Positions 1 to 5,053 of a stretch of DNA of 6,757 bases are shown piece after piece (the first letter of the stretch is position 1; each line of letters starts with the position of its first letter). The notes under the pieces are model-generated. The model was not told the DNA's origin, did no database searches, and was given only the letters and a program-made list of their open reading frames with translations. The stretch is from the NCBI GenBank assembly GCA_009924725.1, contig RFRA01000065.1:1-6757 (forward strand), written 5' to 3'. The position numbers and the translations under genes were made by a program. The stretch is from Actinomycetota bacterium (GTDB taxonomy: Bacteria; Actinomycetota; Actinomycetes; Nanopelagicales; Nanopelagicaceae).

Positions 1-192
1 ATTCAAGTTAGATCACCAATTGCAGATCTTGATTGGCACCCAATTTATTGGCTTTGCTATTTTCTGGTTGTCGCACAACCTAGTAATTTCGCTATTTTCC
101 GCGCTTACATAATGGTTCCAGCGCTAATCGCGATCGCGATGCTAATAATTGTCAAAGTTCCATCTCATGACGATACGAATATAATTAAGTAA
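1..192 (+). CDS. C-terminal fragment of an unrecognised membrane protein
   Basis: The first base opens a plus-strand frame that stays open for 63 codons to a TAA at 190-192; the 5' part lies outside the window. The visible residues hold two hydrophobic stretches, roughly residues 14-30 and 35-53, followed by a short polar tail (HDDTNIIK). This suggests an integral membrane protein ending in the cytoplasm or periplasm. Third-position base use (A/T-rich) resembles the neighbouring genes better than the competing frame does. That competing frame (2-112) also encodes a hydrophobic segment and ends in a TAATG overlap with an ATG at 112, which restarts this same frame as a 26-residue peptide. I therefore cannot exclude that the real unit is one gene ending at 112 plus a tiny gene at 112-192. 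I do not recognise the family and assign no function. Confidence 0.5.
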   Translation: MQVRSPIADLDWHPIYWLCYFLVVAQPSNFAIFRAYIMVPALIAIAMLIIVKVPSHDDTNIIK

Positions 193-272
193 TGAGCTAC
201 AAAACTCGTCGAATAGTGACTTTAGTAATCCTTTTTGGACTTTTGGGAATGGTTCTTTTAAGCGGTCTTTAA
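192..272 (+). CDS. Possible 26-residue single-pass membrane peptide
   Basis: An ATG at 192-194 shares one base with the stop of the preceding frame (TAATG), a typical arrangement for translational coupling. The frame runs 26 codons to a TAA at 270-272. The product would begin with a basic segment (MSYKTRR), followed by a hydrophobic helix of about 18 residues (IVTLVILFGLLGMVLLSG). That layout fits a positive-inside single-pass membrane peptide. Its last 15 bases overlap, tail to tail, the end of the minus-strand exporter gene. It is short enough to arise by chance and matches no family I know. The coupling, the charge pattern and the lack of any other gene here are the only support. Confidence 0.33.
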   Translation: MSYKTRRIVTLVILFGLLGMVLLSGL

Positions 273-1514
273 TACCGCAGCAATTGAAATATCCGCTGGA
301 ACTTCTAGGCGATCTTTAAATTTAAACCAGATTAGTGTCGGTGCCAAAATTGTAATCACTCCACAAAGCACAATTGTTCGGCGAATTCCAAAAGCTTCGG
401 AAAAAAGACCAAGTAATGGAGTTACTAATGGCGCTCCTCCGAGAAAAACAAATTGATAAATTCCCATAACCCGTCCGCGTACAGCACTGTCAGAATTTGT
501 TTGCACGGTTGAATTTGCGGCGATCATAGTCGTTAGGGCGGCAGCGCCAGCAATTGGCAACATAATCATGTAGCTAAGAAATGTTGGCATGAATGCAATT
601 ATTAGAATGCAAAAACCAAAAGTGAATGAGCTAAAAATTACAAACTTTGTTGATCGATACTTTTCAATTCGCGGTGAGAAAAGCGCAGCACTAAATGAGC
701 CAATCGCAATAATTGTTCCCATCAACCCGAATGTGGTTACCCCTTTATTAAATACCTTGGTTGCCATGAGTGCATTAAATAACTGAAAGTTAAGCCCAAA
801 AGTTGTCACAAAGAAGACAACTGACATCACCACAAATAGATCTGCGCGGGCCATGACATACCTAAGTCCCTCACGAATTGTGGTCGGCCCAGGTGTACGA
901 GGTTCGCGAAATAGTTCAGATTCACGAATATTGGCCATCACAATAATCACTAGCAAATAAGTTGAAGCATTGATTAAAAATGCTGGTCCAGTTCCAAAAG
1001 CTGCGATCATTACACCTGATAGCGCTGGCCCAACTAGTCTGCCGAAATTAAAATTAGCCGAATTCAAACTAACCGCATTTGGCATGTCGGGAATGCCCAC
1101 CATCTCAGATACAAAACTTTGCCGAACTGGTTTATCAATAGCATCGGCTAAACCCAATACGAATGCGATAGCCATAACATGCCAAATTTGTACGGTATCT
1201 GTGATTACTAATAAACCTAAAGACAACGAAGTAAGTCCGGCAATAAAGTTGGTAATCATCAACACTTTTCGCTTATCAAAGCGATCGGCAAGTGCGCCCC
1301 CGGGCAAGCTAACAAACCAGACTGGTGCAAACTGCAGAGCTGTAACTAAACCTAAATAGAAACCACTATGAGTTAATTCCAGAACTAGCCAGTCTTGCGC
1401 AATACGTTGCACCCAACCACCAATGTTTGATGCTGCATTCGCTGGATATAAAATTCGATAATTGCGGTGTCGAAAAGCGCGCCAGTTACCATCGCTCTTA
1501 ACCGAAAAACGCAT
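258..1514 (-). CDS. MFS transporter, MFS_3/DHA3 (EntS-like) type exporter
   Basis: This 418-residue protein has the length and alternating hydrophobic pattern of a 12-helix major facilitator in the cytoplasmic membrane. It begins with the 'WRAFRHRNYR' lead-in typical of the MFS_3 (EntS/DHA3) group at residues 11-20. Between helices 2 and 3 it has the diagnostic motif A, GGALADRFDKRK, at residues 72-83. The second half starts near residue 210. Members of this group are mostly proton-driven exporters of siderophores or drugs; the substrate here is not readable. The ATG at 1514 is preceded only by a weak GAGAG about 7 nt upstream. The gene is divergent from the DUF2530 gene, with 12 bp between start codons, and its 3' end meets the left-edge plus-strand frames. 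No regulator gene is adjacent. The family call is firm and the substrate unknown. Confidence 0.9.
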   Translation of the reverse strand: MRFSVKSDGNWRAFRHRNYRILYPANAASNIGGWVQRIAQDWLVLELTHSGFYLGLVTALQFAPVWFVSLPGGALADRFDKRKVLMITNFIAGLTSLSLGLLVITDTVQIWHVMAIAFVLGLADAIDKPVRQSFVSEMVGIPDMPNAVSLNSANFNFGRLVGPALSGVMIAAFGTGPAFLINASTYLLVIIVMANIRESELFREPRTPGPTTIREGLRYVMARADLFVVMSVVFFVTTFGLNFQLFNALMATKVFNKGVTTFGLMGTIIAIGSFSAALFSPRIEKYRSTKFVIFSSFTFGFCILIIAFMPTFLSYMIMLPIAGAAALTTMIAANSTVQTNSDSAVRGRVMGIYQFVFLGGAPLVTPLLGLFSEAFGIRRTIVLCGVITILAPTLIWFKFKDRLEVPADISIAAVLKTA

Positions 1515-1526
1515 TACTCTGCTCTC
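1515..1526 (+). promoter_or_regulatory. Putative -10 for a leaderless DUF2530 transcript in a 12-bp divergent gap
   Basis: The 12 bp between the two start codons consist of TACTCT (1515-1520), a fit to the actinobacterial TANNNT -10, followed by GCTCTC and then ATG. That spacing would put the transcription start on the A of the start codon. The -10 directly abuts the exporter's start codon, so any -35 contacts lie inside the exporter's coding sequence. No good -35 is visible. Confidence 0.45.
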
Positions 1527-1730
1527 ATGTCAGATCAAAATTTAGATCGAAAAGTTCGAACAGTGGTAATTCTAGTGACAATTGGAACTATTGCGTGGCT
1601 TATTGCGGGCATAGTTGCGCTTGTAATCGGATCAGAAACCAAAATTATTTGGACTTGTGTTTTTGGCGCAGCACTAGGTGCTACTGGTGTTCGTTATTCA
1701 ATTCGTCGCGCAAAGCGCAGCGGAATTTAA
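1527..1730 (+). CDS. DUF2530-like small two-helix membrane protein
   Basis: The frame is open from an earlier ATG at 1467, but that start lies inside the divergent exporter gene. The ATG at 1527 gives a compact 67-residue protein matching the actinobacterial DUF2530 pattern. It has two hydrophobic helices, about residues 12-35 and 41-57, with the 'IWTCVFGAALGATGVRY' segment corresponding to the conserved WxC..G..LG..G..Y stretch of the family, and a basic tail (RRAKRSG). The function of DUF2530 is unknown. There is no Shine-Dalgarno; a TACTCT hexamer sits 6 nt before the ATG, so the mRNA may be leaderless. The TAA overlaps the stop codon of the convergent cold-shock gene. In other actinobacteria, from memory, DUF2530 genes also lie beside csp and MFS genes, which supports the call. 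Confidence 0.72.
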   Translation: MSDQNLDRKVRTVVILVTIGTIAWLIAGIVALVIGSETKIIWTCVFGAALGATGVRYSIRRAKRSGI

Positions 1731-1755
1731 GCTTCTAACTGCCCAGCAATTCCGC
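1720..1755. other. 8-bp inverted repeat enclosing both convergent stop codons
   Basis: GCGGAATT (1720-1727) and AATTCCGC (1748-1755) are perfect complements around a 20-nt loop. The loop can add a GCT/AGC pairing (1731-1733 with 1745-1747). The interleaved stops of the DUF2530 and cold-shock genes lie at its inner edge. No U-tract follows on either side, so a classic intrinsic terminator is not supported. A weak bidirectional stop or an mRNA 3'-end structure is possible. Confidence 0.4.
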
Positions 1756-2110
1756 GGAGAACGCGGCCTAGACGTTCCGCTTCAGCAGCAGTTGGGCGGC
1801 GGCCATGACGCAAGCCATTACCAACCTTGTCTAACATCTTGATCGAATCTTCAATAATTGCCGCTAAATCATCGGGGTTAATGCGATTGTTTTCAGCTAA
1901 TGAAGGTGGCGCATCAATGATTACAACAGAGAGAGCTTGTGGGCCACGACGACTATCAGCAACACCAAACTCAAGTTTGGTACCCGGCTTAACAGTTGTT
2001 ACTCCTGCTGGAAGAGAGGAAGCCGCAAGATAAACATCTTCGCCCTCGTCGGATGCGATAAAGCCGAAACCTTTTTCCAGGCTAAACCATTTAACGCGGC
2101 CTGATGGCAT
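1727..2110 (-). CDS. Cold-shock domain protein with actinobacterial C-terminal extension
   Basis: This 127-residue cytoplasmic protein binds single-stranded RNA/DNA through an N-terminal cold-shock domain (residues 1-65). RNP1 is clear at 13-18 (KGFGFI). RNP2 at 26-31 reads VYLAAS rather than the usual VFVHxS, as in other proteins of this actinobacterial subgroup. GRRGPQALS-type residues (54-61) close the barrel. Residues 70-127 form a charged, probably helical extension absent from the short ~67-residue CspA proteins and similar in size to mycobacterial CspB (Rv0871). A strong Shine-Dalgarno, GAAGGAG (2118-2124), lies 7 nt before the ATG. The gene follows DUF3027 on the same strand with a 121-bp gap, and converges on DUF2530 with a 4-bp overlap. 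The role is presumably RNA chaperone; whether it is cold-inducible cannot be told from sequence. Confidence 0.92.
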   Translation of the reverse strand: MPSGRVKWFSLEKGFGFIASDEGEDVYLAASSLPAGVTTVKPGTKLEFGVADSRRGPQALSVVIIDAPPSLAENNRINPDDLAAIIEDSIKMLDKVGNGLRHGRRPTAAEAERLGRVLRGIAGQLEA

Positions 2111-2117
2111 TTGGGGT

Positions 2118-2155
2118 CTCCTTCAACATTTATAAATTGAGTTTTTGAACTCTAG
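2118..2155 (-). promoter_or_regulatory. csp upstream region: RBS, TATAAA -10 candidate and HAIR-like inverted repeat
   Basis: Reading the minus strand, the Shine-Dalgarno is at 2124-2118 and a TATAAA -10 candidate at 2134-2129; no convincing -35 is seen. Just upstream (2136-2155), ATTGAGT-N6-ACTCTAG matches 12 of 14 arm bases of the HspR-binding HAIR consensus CTTGAGT-N7-ACTCAAG, but the spacer is one base short. Its core is a perfect GAGTT/AACTC repeat with a 4-nt loop. It sits where a repressor would block RNA polymerase. HspR control is inference. Confidence 0.35.
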
Positions 2156-2231
2156 TAATCGTTTAGCCGCGGTTGCGGACAGGGGGCTAGTTTATCGCAC
2201 TTAACTTGGGACGAGAAGTGTGATTATGCGC

Positions 2232-2894
2232 TTAGAAAGTCGCTTCAGAGTGAGCGCCGCAGCCGTGTTCTGCTGAAACCACGCGGCCATCTTCCGGCGA
2301 GATCGCGTTAGCACATGCACCAAAAGCGCTACGCAACGAACCAGCAATCGGAATAAAGAAACCACATGAATTACAAGGCTTTGGTGCCAACTGCGCCATT
2401 GGTGAATTTGGCCCTCGCTCACCATCGTGCCAACGCTTAGCTGCTTGATCGCGACCTTCAATCGAGAGCACGCGAGTGCGACCTAAACCTAATTCAAAAG
2501 CTAAACCTGGGTCTAACTCTTCATCAGCCGGAAGTGCAGCACTACCAGTTGTTAAGCGAGTGTCATCTAGGGATGAAGGAACGATATCGCCAACCCCAAC
2601 ATCGCCTGGCTGCAAGCGATCACGATATGGAATCCATTTTGGTGGAACCAGCGCATCAGGGCCAGGAAGTACTACCACATCGCAAAGAGTTGCAGTTGCT
2701 TCATCATCAACTTTAGAAACAGTTACTGCCCAACGCCAACCGCGGTAGCCAGTTAAATTTGCTTCGAATAAATAAGTTGCAATGCGATCTTCATCATCAA
2801 AATCAACAGTGACGAATTCGCCAACTAACTTGGCATCGCCAGCATCTTCAATCGCAGCGGCGTGTGCTAAATCGCGGGCATCCCATTTACTCAT
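2232..2894 (-). CDS. DUF3027 family protein with C-terminal Cys/His putative zinc site
   Basis: This 220-residue soluble protein matches the actinobacterial DUF3027 family, whose biochemical role is unknown to me. The N-terminal part (1-110) is acidic and includes a 'GYRGWRWAVTV' strand region (49-59) and 'VVLPGPDALVPPKWIPYRDR' (73-92). The C-terminal signature begins at residue 172 with PCNSCGF. It continues through FGACAN (191-196), ISPEDGRVVS (198-207) and HGCGAH (210-215). Cys174, Cys177, Cys194, Cys212, His210 and His215 could coordinate a metal, probably zinc. The ATG at 2894 is the only good start; it has no Shine-Dalgarno and a TACTCT hexamer 6 nt upstream, suggesting a leaderless mRNA. 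The gene lies between groEL and csp on the same strand, with the groEL terminator immediately upstream, so it probably has its own promoter. Confidence 0.85.
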   Translation of the reverse strand: MSKWDARDLAHAAAIEDAGDAKLVGEFVTVDFDDEDRIATYLFEANLTGYRGWRWAVTVSKVDDEATATLCDVVVLPGPDALVPPKWIPYRDRLQPGDVGVGDIVPSSLDDTRLTTGSAALPADEELDPGLAFELGLGRTRVLSIEGRDQAAKRWHDGERGPNSPMAQLAPKPCNSCGFFIPIAGSLRSAFGACANAISPEDGRVVSAEHGCGAHSEATF

Positions 2895-2906
2895 GGGGTA
2901 AGAGTA
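2895..2906 (-). promoter_or_regulatory. Putative -10 for a leaderless DUF3027 transcript
   Basis: On the minus strand TACTCT (2906-2901) is followed by TACCCC and the ATG. The same hexamer and 6-nt spacing are seen at the DUF2530 gene. Transcription would begin at or next to the start codon. The -35 region falls in the groEL terminator hairpin, and no consensus -35 is apparent. Confidence 0.42.
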
Positions 2907-2914
2907 AAGCAGAA

Positions 2915-2943
2915 CGCCGCTCTCAAGGTAATCGAGAGCGGCG
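2915..2943 (-). terminator. Intrinsic terminator downstream of groEL
   Basis: CGCCGCTCTC and GAGAGCGGCG form a perfect 10-bp, GC-rich stem around a 9-nt loop. On the minus strand it begins 20 nt after the groEL stop codon and is followed by TTCTGCTTT, an imperfect U-tract. This should end groEL transcripts before DUF3027, making groEL monocistronic or the end of its unit. Confidence 0.8.
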
Positions 2944-2963
2944 CTTGGCTGTTAAATTAGGAG

Positions 2964-4583
2964 TTAGAAGTCCATATCTCCGCCGCCTTGTTGGACTGGA
3001 GCTGGATTCTTCTCTGGCTTATCTGTGATTACCGCTTCGGTTGTAATGAAGAGTGCCGCAATTGATGCAGCATTTTGAAGTGCAGAACGAGTTACCTTCG
3101 CTGGATCGATAATGCCAGCTTTGATCATGTCTACATATTCACCAGTTGCAGCGTTTAAGCCATGACCGGCAGTTAAGTGACGAACTTTCTCAACGATTAC
3201 GCCACCTTCGAGACCGGCATTAACTGCGATCTGCTTTAGTGGCGCTTCGATTGATAGTTCAACAATCTTGGCACCAGTTGCTTCGTCGCCTTCAAGCTTT
3301 AACTTTGCAAAGACTGCGTGACCTGCCTGCAGTAGCGCAACGCCACCACCGGCAACGATGCCTTCTTCAACTGCCGCCTTTGCATTACGAACCGCATCTT
3401 CAATGCGGTGCTTGCGCTCTTTAAGTTCAACTTCAGTAGCTGCGCCGGCCTTAATAACTGCAACGCCGCCAGCTAACTTAGCTAGACGTTCTTGTAGCTT
3501 TTCACGATCGTAATCTGAATCGCTCTTTTCGATCTCAGCACGAATCTGATTTACGCGACCCTTAATCTGATCAGCATCTCCGCCGCCTTCAACAATCGTG
3601 GTTTCTTCCTTGCTGATAACTACTTTGCGCGCTTTTCCAAGAAGTTCGAGGCCGGCTTGATCAAGCTTTAGCCCAACTTCTTCAGAGATAACAGTTGCAC
3701 CAGTCAGGATTGCGATATCTTGCAACATTGCTTTGCGACGATCACCAAAGCCTGGCGCCTTAACTGCAGCCGCACGGAAAATTCCGCGAATCTTATTTAC
3801 CACAAGTGTCGCAAGTGCTTCGCCTTCAACATCTTCAGCGATGATGGCAAGTGGTTTACCTGATTGCATTACCTTTTCCAGAATTGGTAGCAAGTCTTTA
3901 ATGTTTGAAATCTTTGAGTTAACTAGAAGAACGTAAGCATCCTCTAGAACAACTTCCATTCGATCTTGATCAGTTACGAAATATGGAGAGATGTAACCTT
4001 TATCAAAGCGCATGCCTTCAGTTAGCTCGAGTTCAAGACCAAAAGTATTTGATTCTTCAACGGTGATAACGCCTTCTTTGCCAACCTTATCCATTGCTTC
4101 GGCGATCATTTCACCGATTGTGGTGTCTGCAGCTGAGATAGATGCAGTAGCTGCGATCTGTTCTTTTGAATCAACGCTCTTTGCCATTGAAAGTAGTTCG
4201 GCCACGATTGCCTCGACAGCTTTTTCGATTCCGCGCTTTAGCGCCATTGGATTTGAACCAGCAGCAACGTTACGTAGGCCTTCGCGAACAAGTGCTTGAG
4301 CAAGCACGGTTGCAGTTGTGGTTCCGTCGCCAGCGACATCGTCAGTCTTCTTGGCTACTTCCTTGACTAATTCGGCACCGATTTTTTCCCAAGGATCATC
4401 AAGTTCGATCTCTTTGGCAATTGAAACGCCATCATTTGTAATTGTTGGGGCGCCCCACTTCTTCTCAAGGACAACGTTGCGTCCGCGAGGTCCGAGCGTT
4501 ACTTTTACGGCGTCGGCGAGCACGTTCATTCCGCGCTCAAGCCCACGTCGGGCTTCTTCGTTAAAGGCAATCTGCTTGGCCAT
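2964..4583 (-). CDS. groEL: Chaperonin GroEL (60-kDa Hsp60), groEL2-type
   Basis: This full-length 539-residue subunit of the cytoplasmic ATP-driven folding chamber matches GroEL throughout. Equatorial ATP-site motifs are intact: TLGPRGRNV (29-37), DGVSIAKEIEL (51-61, with the Mg/ATP Asp51), and AGDGTTTATVLA (84-95, with catalytic Asp86). The apical domain spans about 190-370. The family signature AAVEEGIVAGGG is near 400. The tail is short and glycine-rich and ends GGGDMDF, like the actinobacterial GroEL2 form rather than the His-rich GroEL1 tail. The ATG at 4583 has AAGGAG 7 nt upstream. A CIRCE operator marks HrcA heat-shock repression, and a strong terminator follows. groES is not beside it, so the co-chaperonin must be encoded elsewhere. 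The flanking DUF3263 and DUF3027 genes are on the same strand but probably transcribed separately. Confidence 0.98.
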   Translation of the reverse strand: MAKQIAFNEEARRGLERGMNVLADAVKVTLGPRGRNVVLEKKWGAPTITNDGVSIAKEIELDDPWEKIGAELVKEVAKKTDDVAGDGTTTATVLAQALVREGLRNVAAGSNPMALKRGIEKAVEAIVAELLSMAKSVDSKEQIAATASISAADTTIGEMIAEAMDKVGKEGVITVEESNTFGLELELTEGMRFDKGYISPYFVTDQDRMEVVLEDAYVLLVNSKISNIKDLLPILEKVMQSGKPLAIIAEDVEGEALATLVVNKIRGIFRAAAVKAPGFGDRRKAMLQDIAILTGATVISEEVGLKLDQAGLELLGKARKVVISKEETTIVEGGGDADQIKGRVNQIRAEIEKSDSDYDREKLQERLAKLAGGVAVIKAGAATEVELKERKHRIEDAVRNAKAAVEEGIVAGGGVALLQAGHAVFAKLKLEGDEATGAKIVELSIEAPLKQIAVNAGLEGGVIVEKVRHLTAGHGLNAATGEYVDMIKAGIIDPAKVTRSALQNAASIAALFITTEAVITDKPEKNPAPVQQGGGDMDF

Positions 4584-4590
4584 GGTCTTG

Positions 4591-4596
4591 CTCCTT
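4591..4596 (-). promoter_or_regulatory. groEL ribosome binding site
   Basis: AAGGAG on the minus strand sits 7 nt before the groEL ATG, fixing the start codon. It is one of only two strong Shine-Dalgarno sequences in the window; the other precedes csp. Confidence 0.85.
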
Positions 4597-4621
4597 TTAG
4601 TTATGGTTCATTTCTTTATTT

Positions 4622-4645
4622 GGGGCGTTTTATCACTCACGCCCC
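4622..4645 (-). other. Second inverted repeat interlocked with CIRCE in the groEL leader
   Basis: GGGGCGT (4622-4628) and ACGCCCC (4639-4645) form a perfect 7-bp, GC-rich stem with a 10-nt loop. The loop contains the gene-proximal CIRCE arm and the stem uses part of the CIRCE spacer. In the mRNA this hairpin and the CIRCE hairpin cannot form fully at the same time. Any regulatory role is inference. Confidence 0.5.
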
Positions 4646-4656
4646 TCGAGTGCTAA
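4630..4656 (-). promoter_or_regulatory. CIRCE operator (HrcA binding site) of groEL
   Basis: On the plus strand TTATCACTC-N9-GAGTGCTAA matches the CIRCE consensus TTAGCACTC-N9-GAGTGCTAA at 17 of 18 arm bases with the exact 9-bp spacer; the one mismatch is in the arm nearer the gene. It lies between the predicted promoter and the RBS, where HrcA binding would repress groEL under non-stress conditions. hrcA itself is not in the window. Confidence 0.93.
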
Positions 4657-4661
4657 CGCCA

Positions 4662-4690
4662 AATCTACGGGGATTATTTCCGGCACGCAA
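4662..4690 (-). promoter_or_regulatory. Predicted groEL promoter
   Basis: On the minus strand TTGCGT (4690-4685) and TAGATT (4667-4662) are separated by 17 bp, a plausible housekeeping-sigma promoter. The start would fall near 4655, inside the first arm of CIRCE, giving a leader of about 72 nt. The placement relative to CIRCE supports it; the hexamers alone are only moderate matches. Confidence 0.55.
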
Positions 4691-4738
4691 AACGAGGGCA
4701 GCTGCTGGAATAGGGGCTAAGCGCGGAGAAAAGCGGGT

Positions 4739-5002
4739 TTAGCGGAGTGAACGAGCCTGTGTACGGGCCTCACGAAGGCGGCGGAGGCGCTTAACTAGCA
4801 TTGGTGAGGCAGCCAGGGCGTCTTCGCGGTCAATCAAATCATTTAGCAGGCGGTAATACTTGGGCGCATCCATATCGAAGAGTTCCTTGATTGAGGACTC
4901 TTTGGCGCCGGCATAACGCCACCAATTTCGTTCAAATTCTAGGATCGCCATTTCCAAATCGGTCAGATTTGCCGAAACCGAGAGCTGTTCTTGAGCGGAC
5001 AT
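4739..5002 (-). CDS. DUF3263 family protein (small helical, actinobacterial)
   Basis: This 87-residue protein matches the actinobacterial DUF3263 family throughout. The recognisable stretch is LTDLEMAILEFERNWWRYAG (13-32), then KELFDMDAPKYYRLLNDLID (39-58), then PMLVKRLRRLREARTQARS (67-85). It is predicted all-helical and soluble, with a strongly basic C-terminus. The middle part resembles a helix-turn-helix layout, so nucleic-acid binding is conceivable but unproven. In many actinobacteria a LytR_C-domain gene follows DUF3263; none is present here and groEL follows instead. There is no Shine-Dalgarno before the ATG at 5002; TAAGAT lies 7 nt upstream, suggesting a leaderless transcript. A gap of 51 bp separates it from the decarboxylase upstream, so readthrough is also possible. 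Confidence 0.88.
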   Translation of the reverse strand: MSAQEQLSVSANLTDLEMAILEFERNWWRYAGAKESSIKELFDMDAPKYYRLLNDLIDREDALAASPMLVKRLRRLREARTQARSLR

Positions 5003-5015
5003 GAGGAGAATCTTA
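5003..5015 (-). promoter_or_regulatory. Putative -10 for a leaderless DUF3263 transcript
   Basis: On the minus strand TAAGAT (5015-5010) matches TANNNT and is followed by the pyrimidine-only TCTCCTC and the ATG, the spacing expected if transcription starts on the A of the start codon. No purine-rich RBS is present. The -35 is not convincing. Confidence 0.48.
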
Positions 5016-5053
5016 CTTAACCCAAGTGAAAAAGTGTGGGAACTTCAAGTGAT

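Noticed and set aside
262..278. GCGGT/ACCGC hairpin at the convergent ends of the exporter and the left-edge frames, considered as a terminator
   Set aside because: The stem is only 5 bp, has no proper U-tract on either strand and lies inside coding sequence; too weak to annotate.
1467..1526. Earlier ATG extending the DUF2530 gene by 20 codons
   Set aside because: It would overlap the divergent exporter's 5' coding end by 48 bp, adds a non-homologous basic leader and lacks an RBS; the ATG at 1527 fits family length and the -10 spacing.
2201..2461. 86-codon minus-strand frame overlapping the DUF3027 C-terminus
   Set aside because: It overlaps the conserved Cys/His region of DUF3027 in another frame; the real frame carries the family signature.
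2895..2963. groES or another small gene next to groEL
   Set aside because: The 69-bp gap downstream holds only the terminator and the DUF3027 promoter, and the 155-bp gap upstream holds only promoter, CIRCE and RBS; no GroES sequence is present.
4318..4656. 112-codon plus-strand frame opposite the groEL 5' end and operator
   Set aside because: It is Ser/Thr-rich low-complexity sequence antisense to conserved GroEL motifs and runs through the CIRCE element; a shadow frame.
5014..5051. Three AAGTG repeats between the decarboxylase and DUF3263
   Set aside because: They are 5-bp, irregularly spaced copies in AT-rich sequence, easily due to chance.
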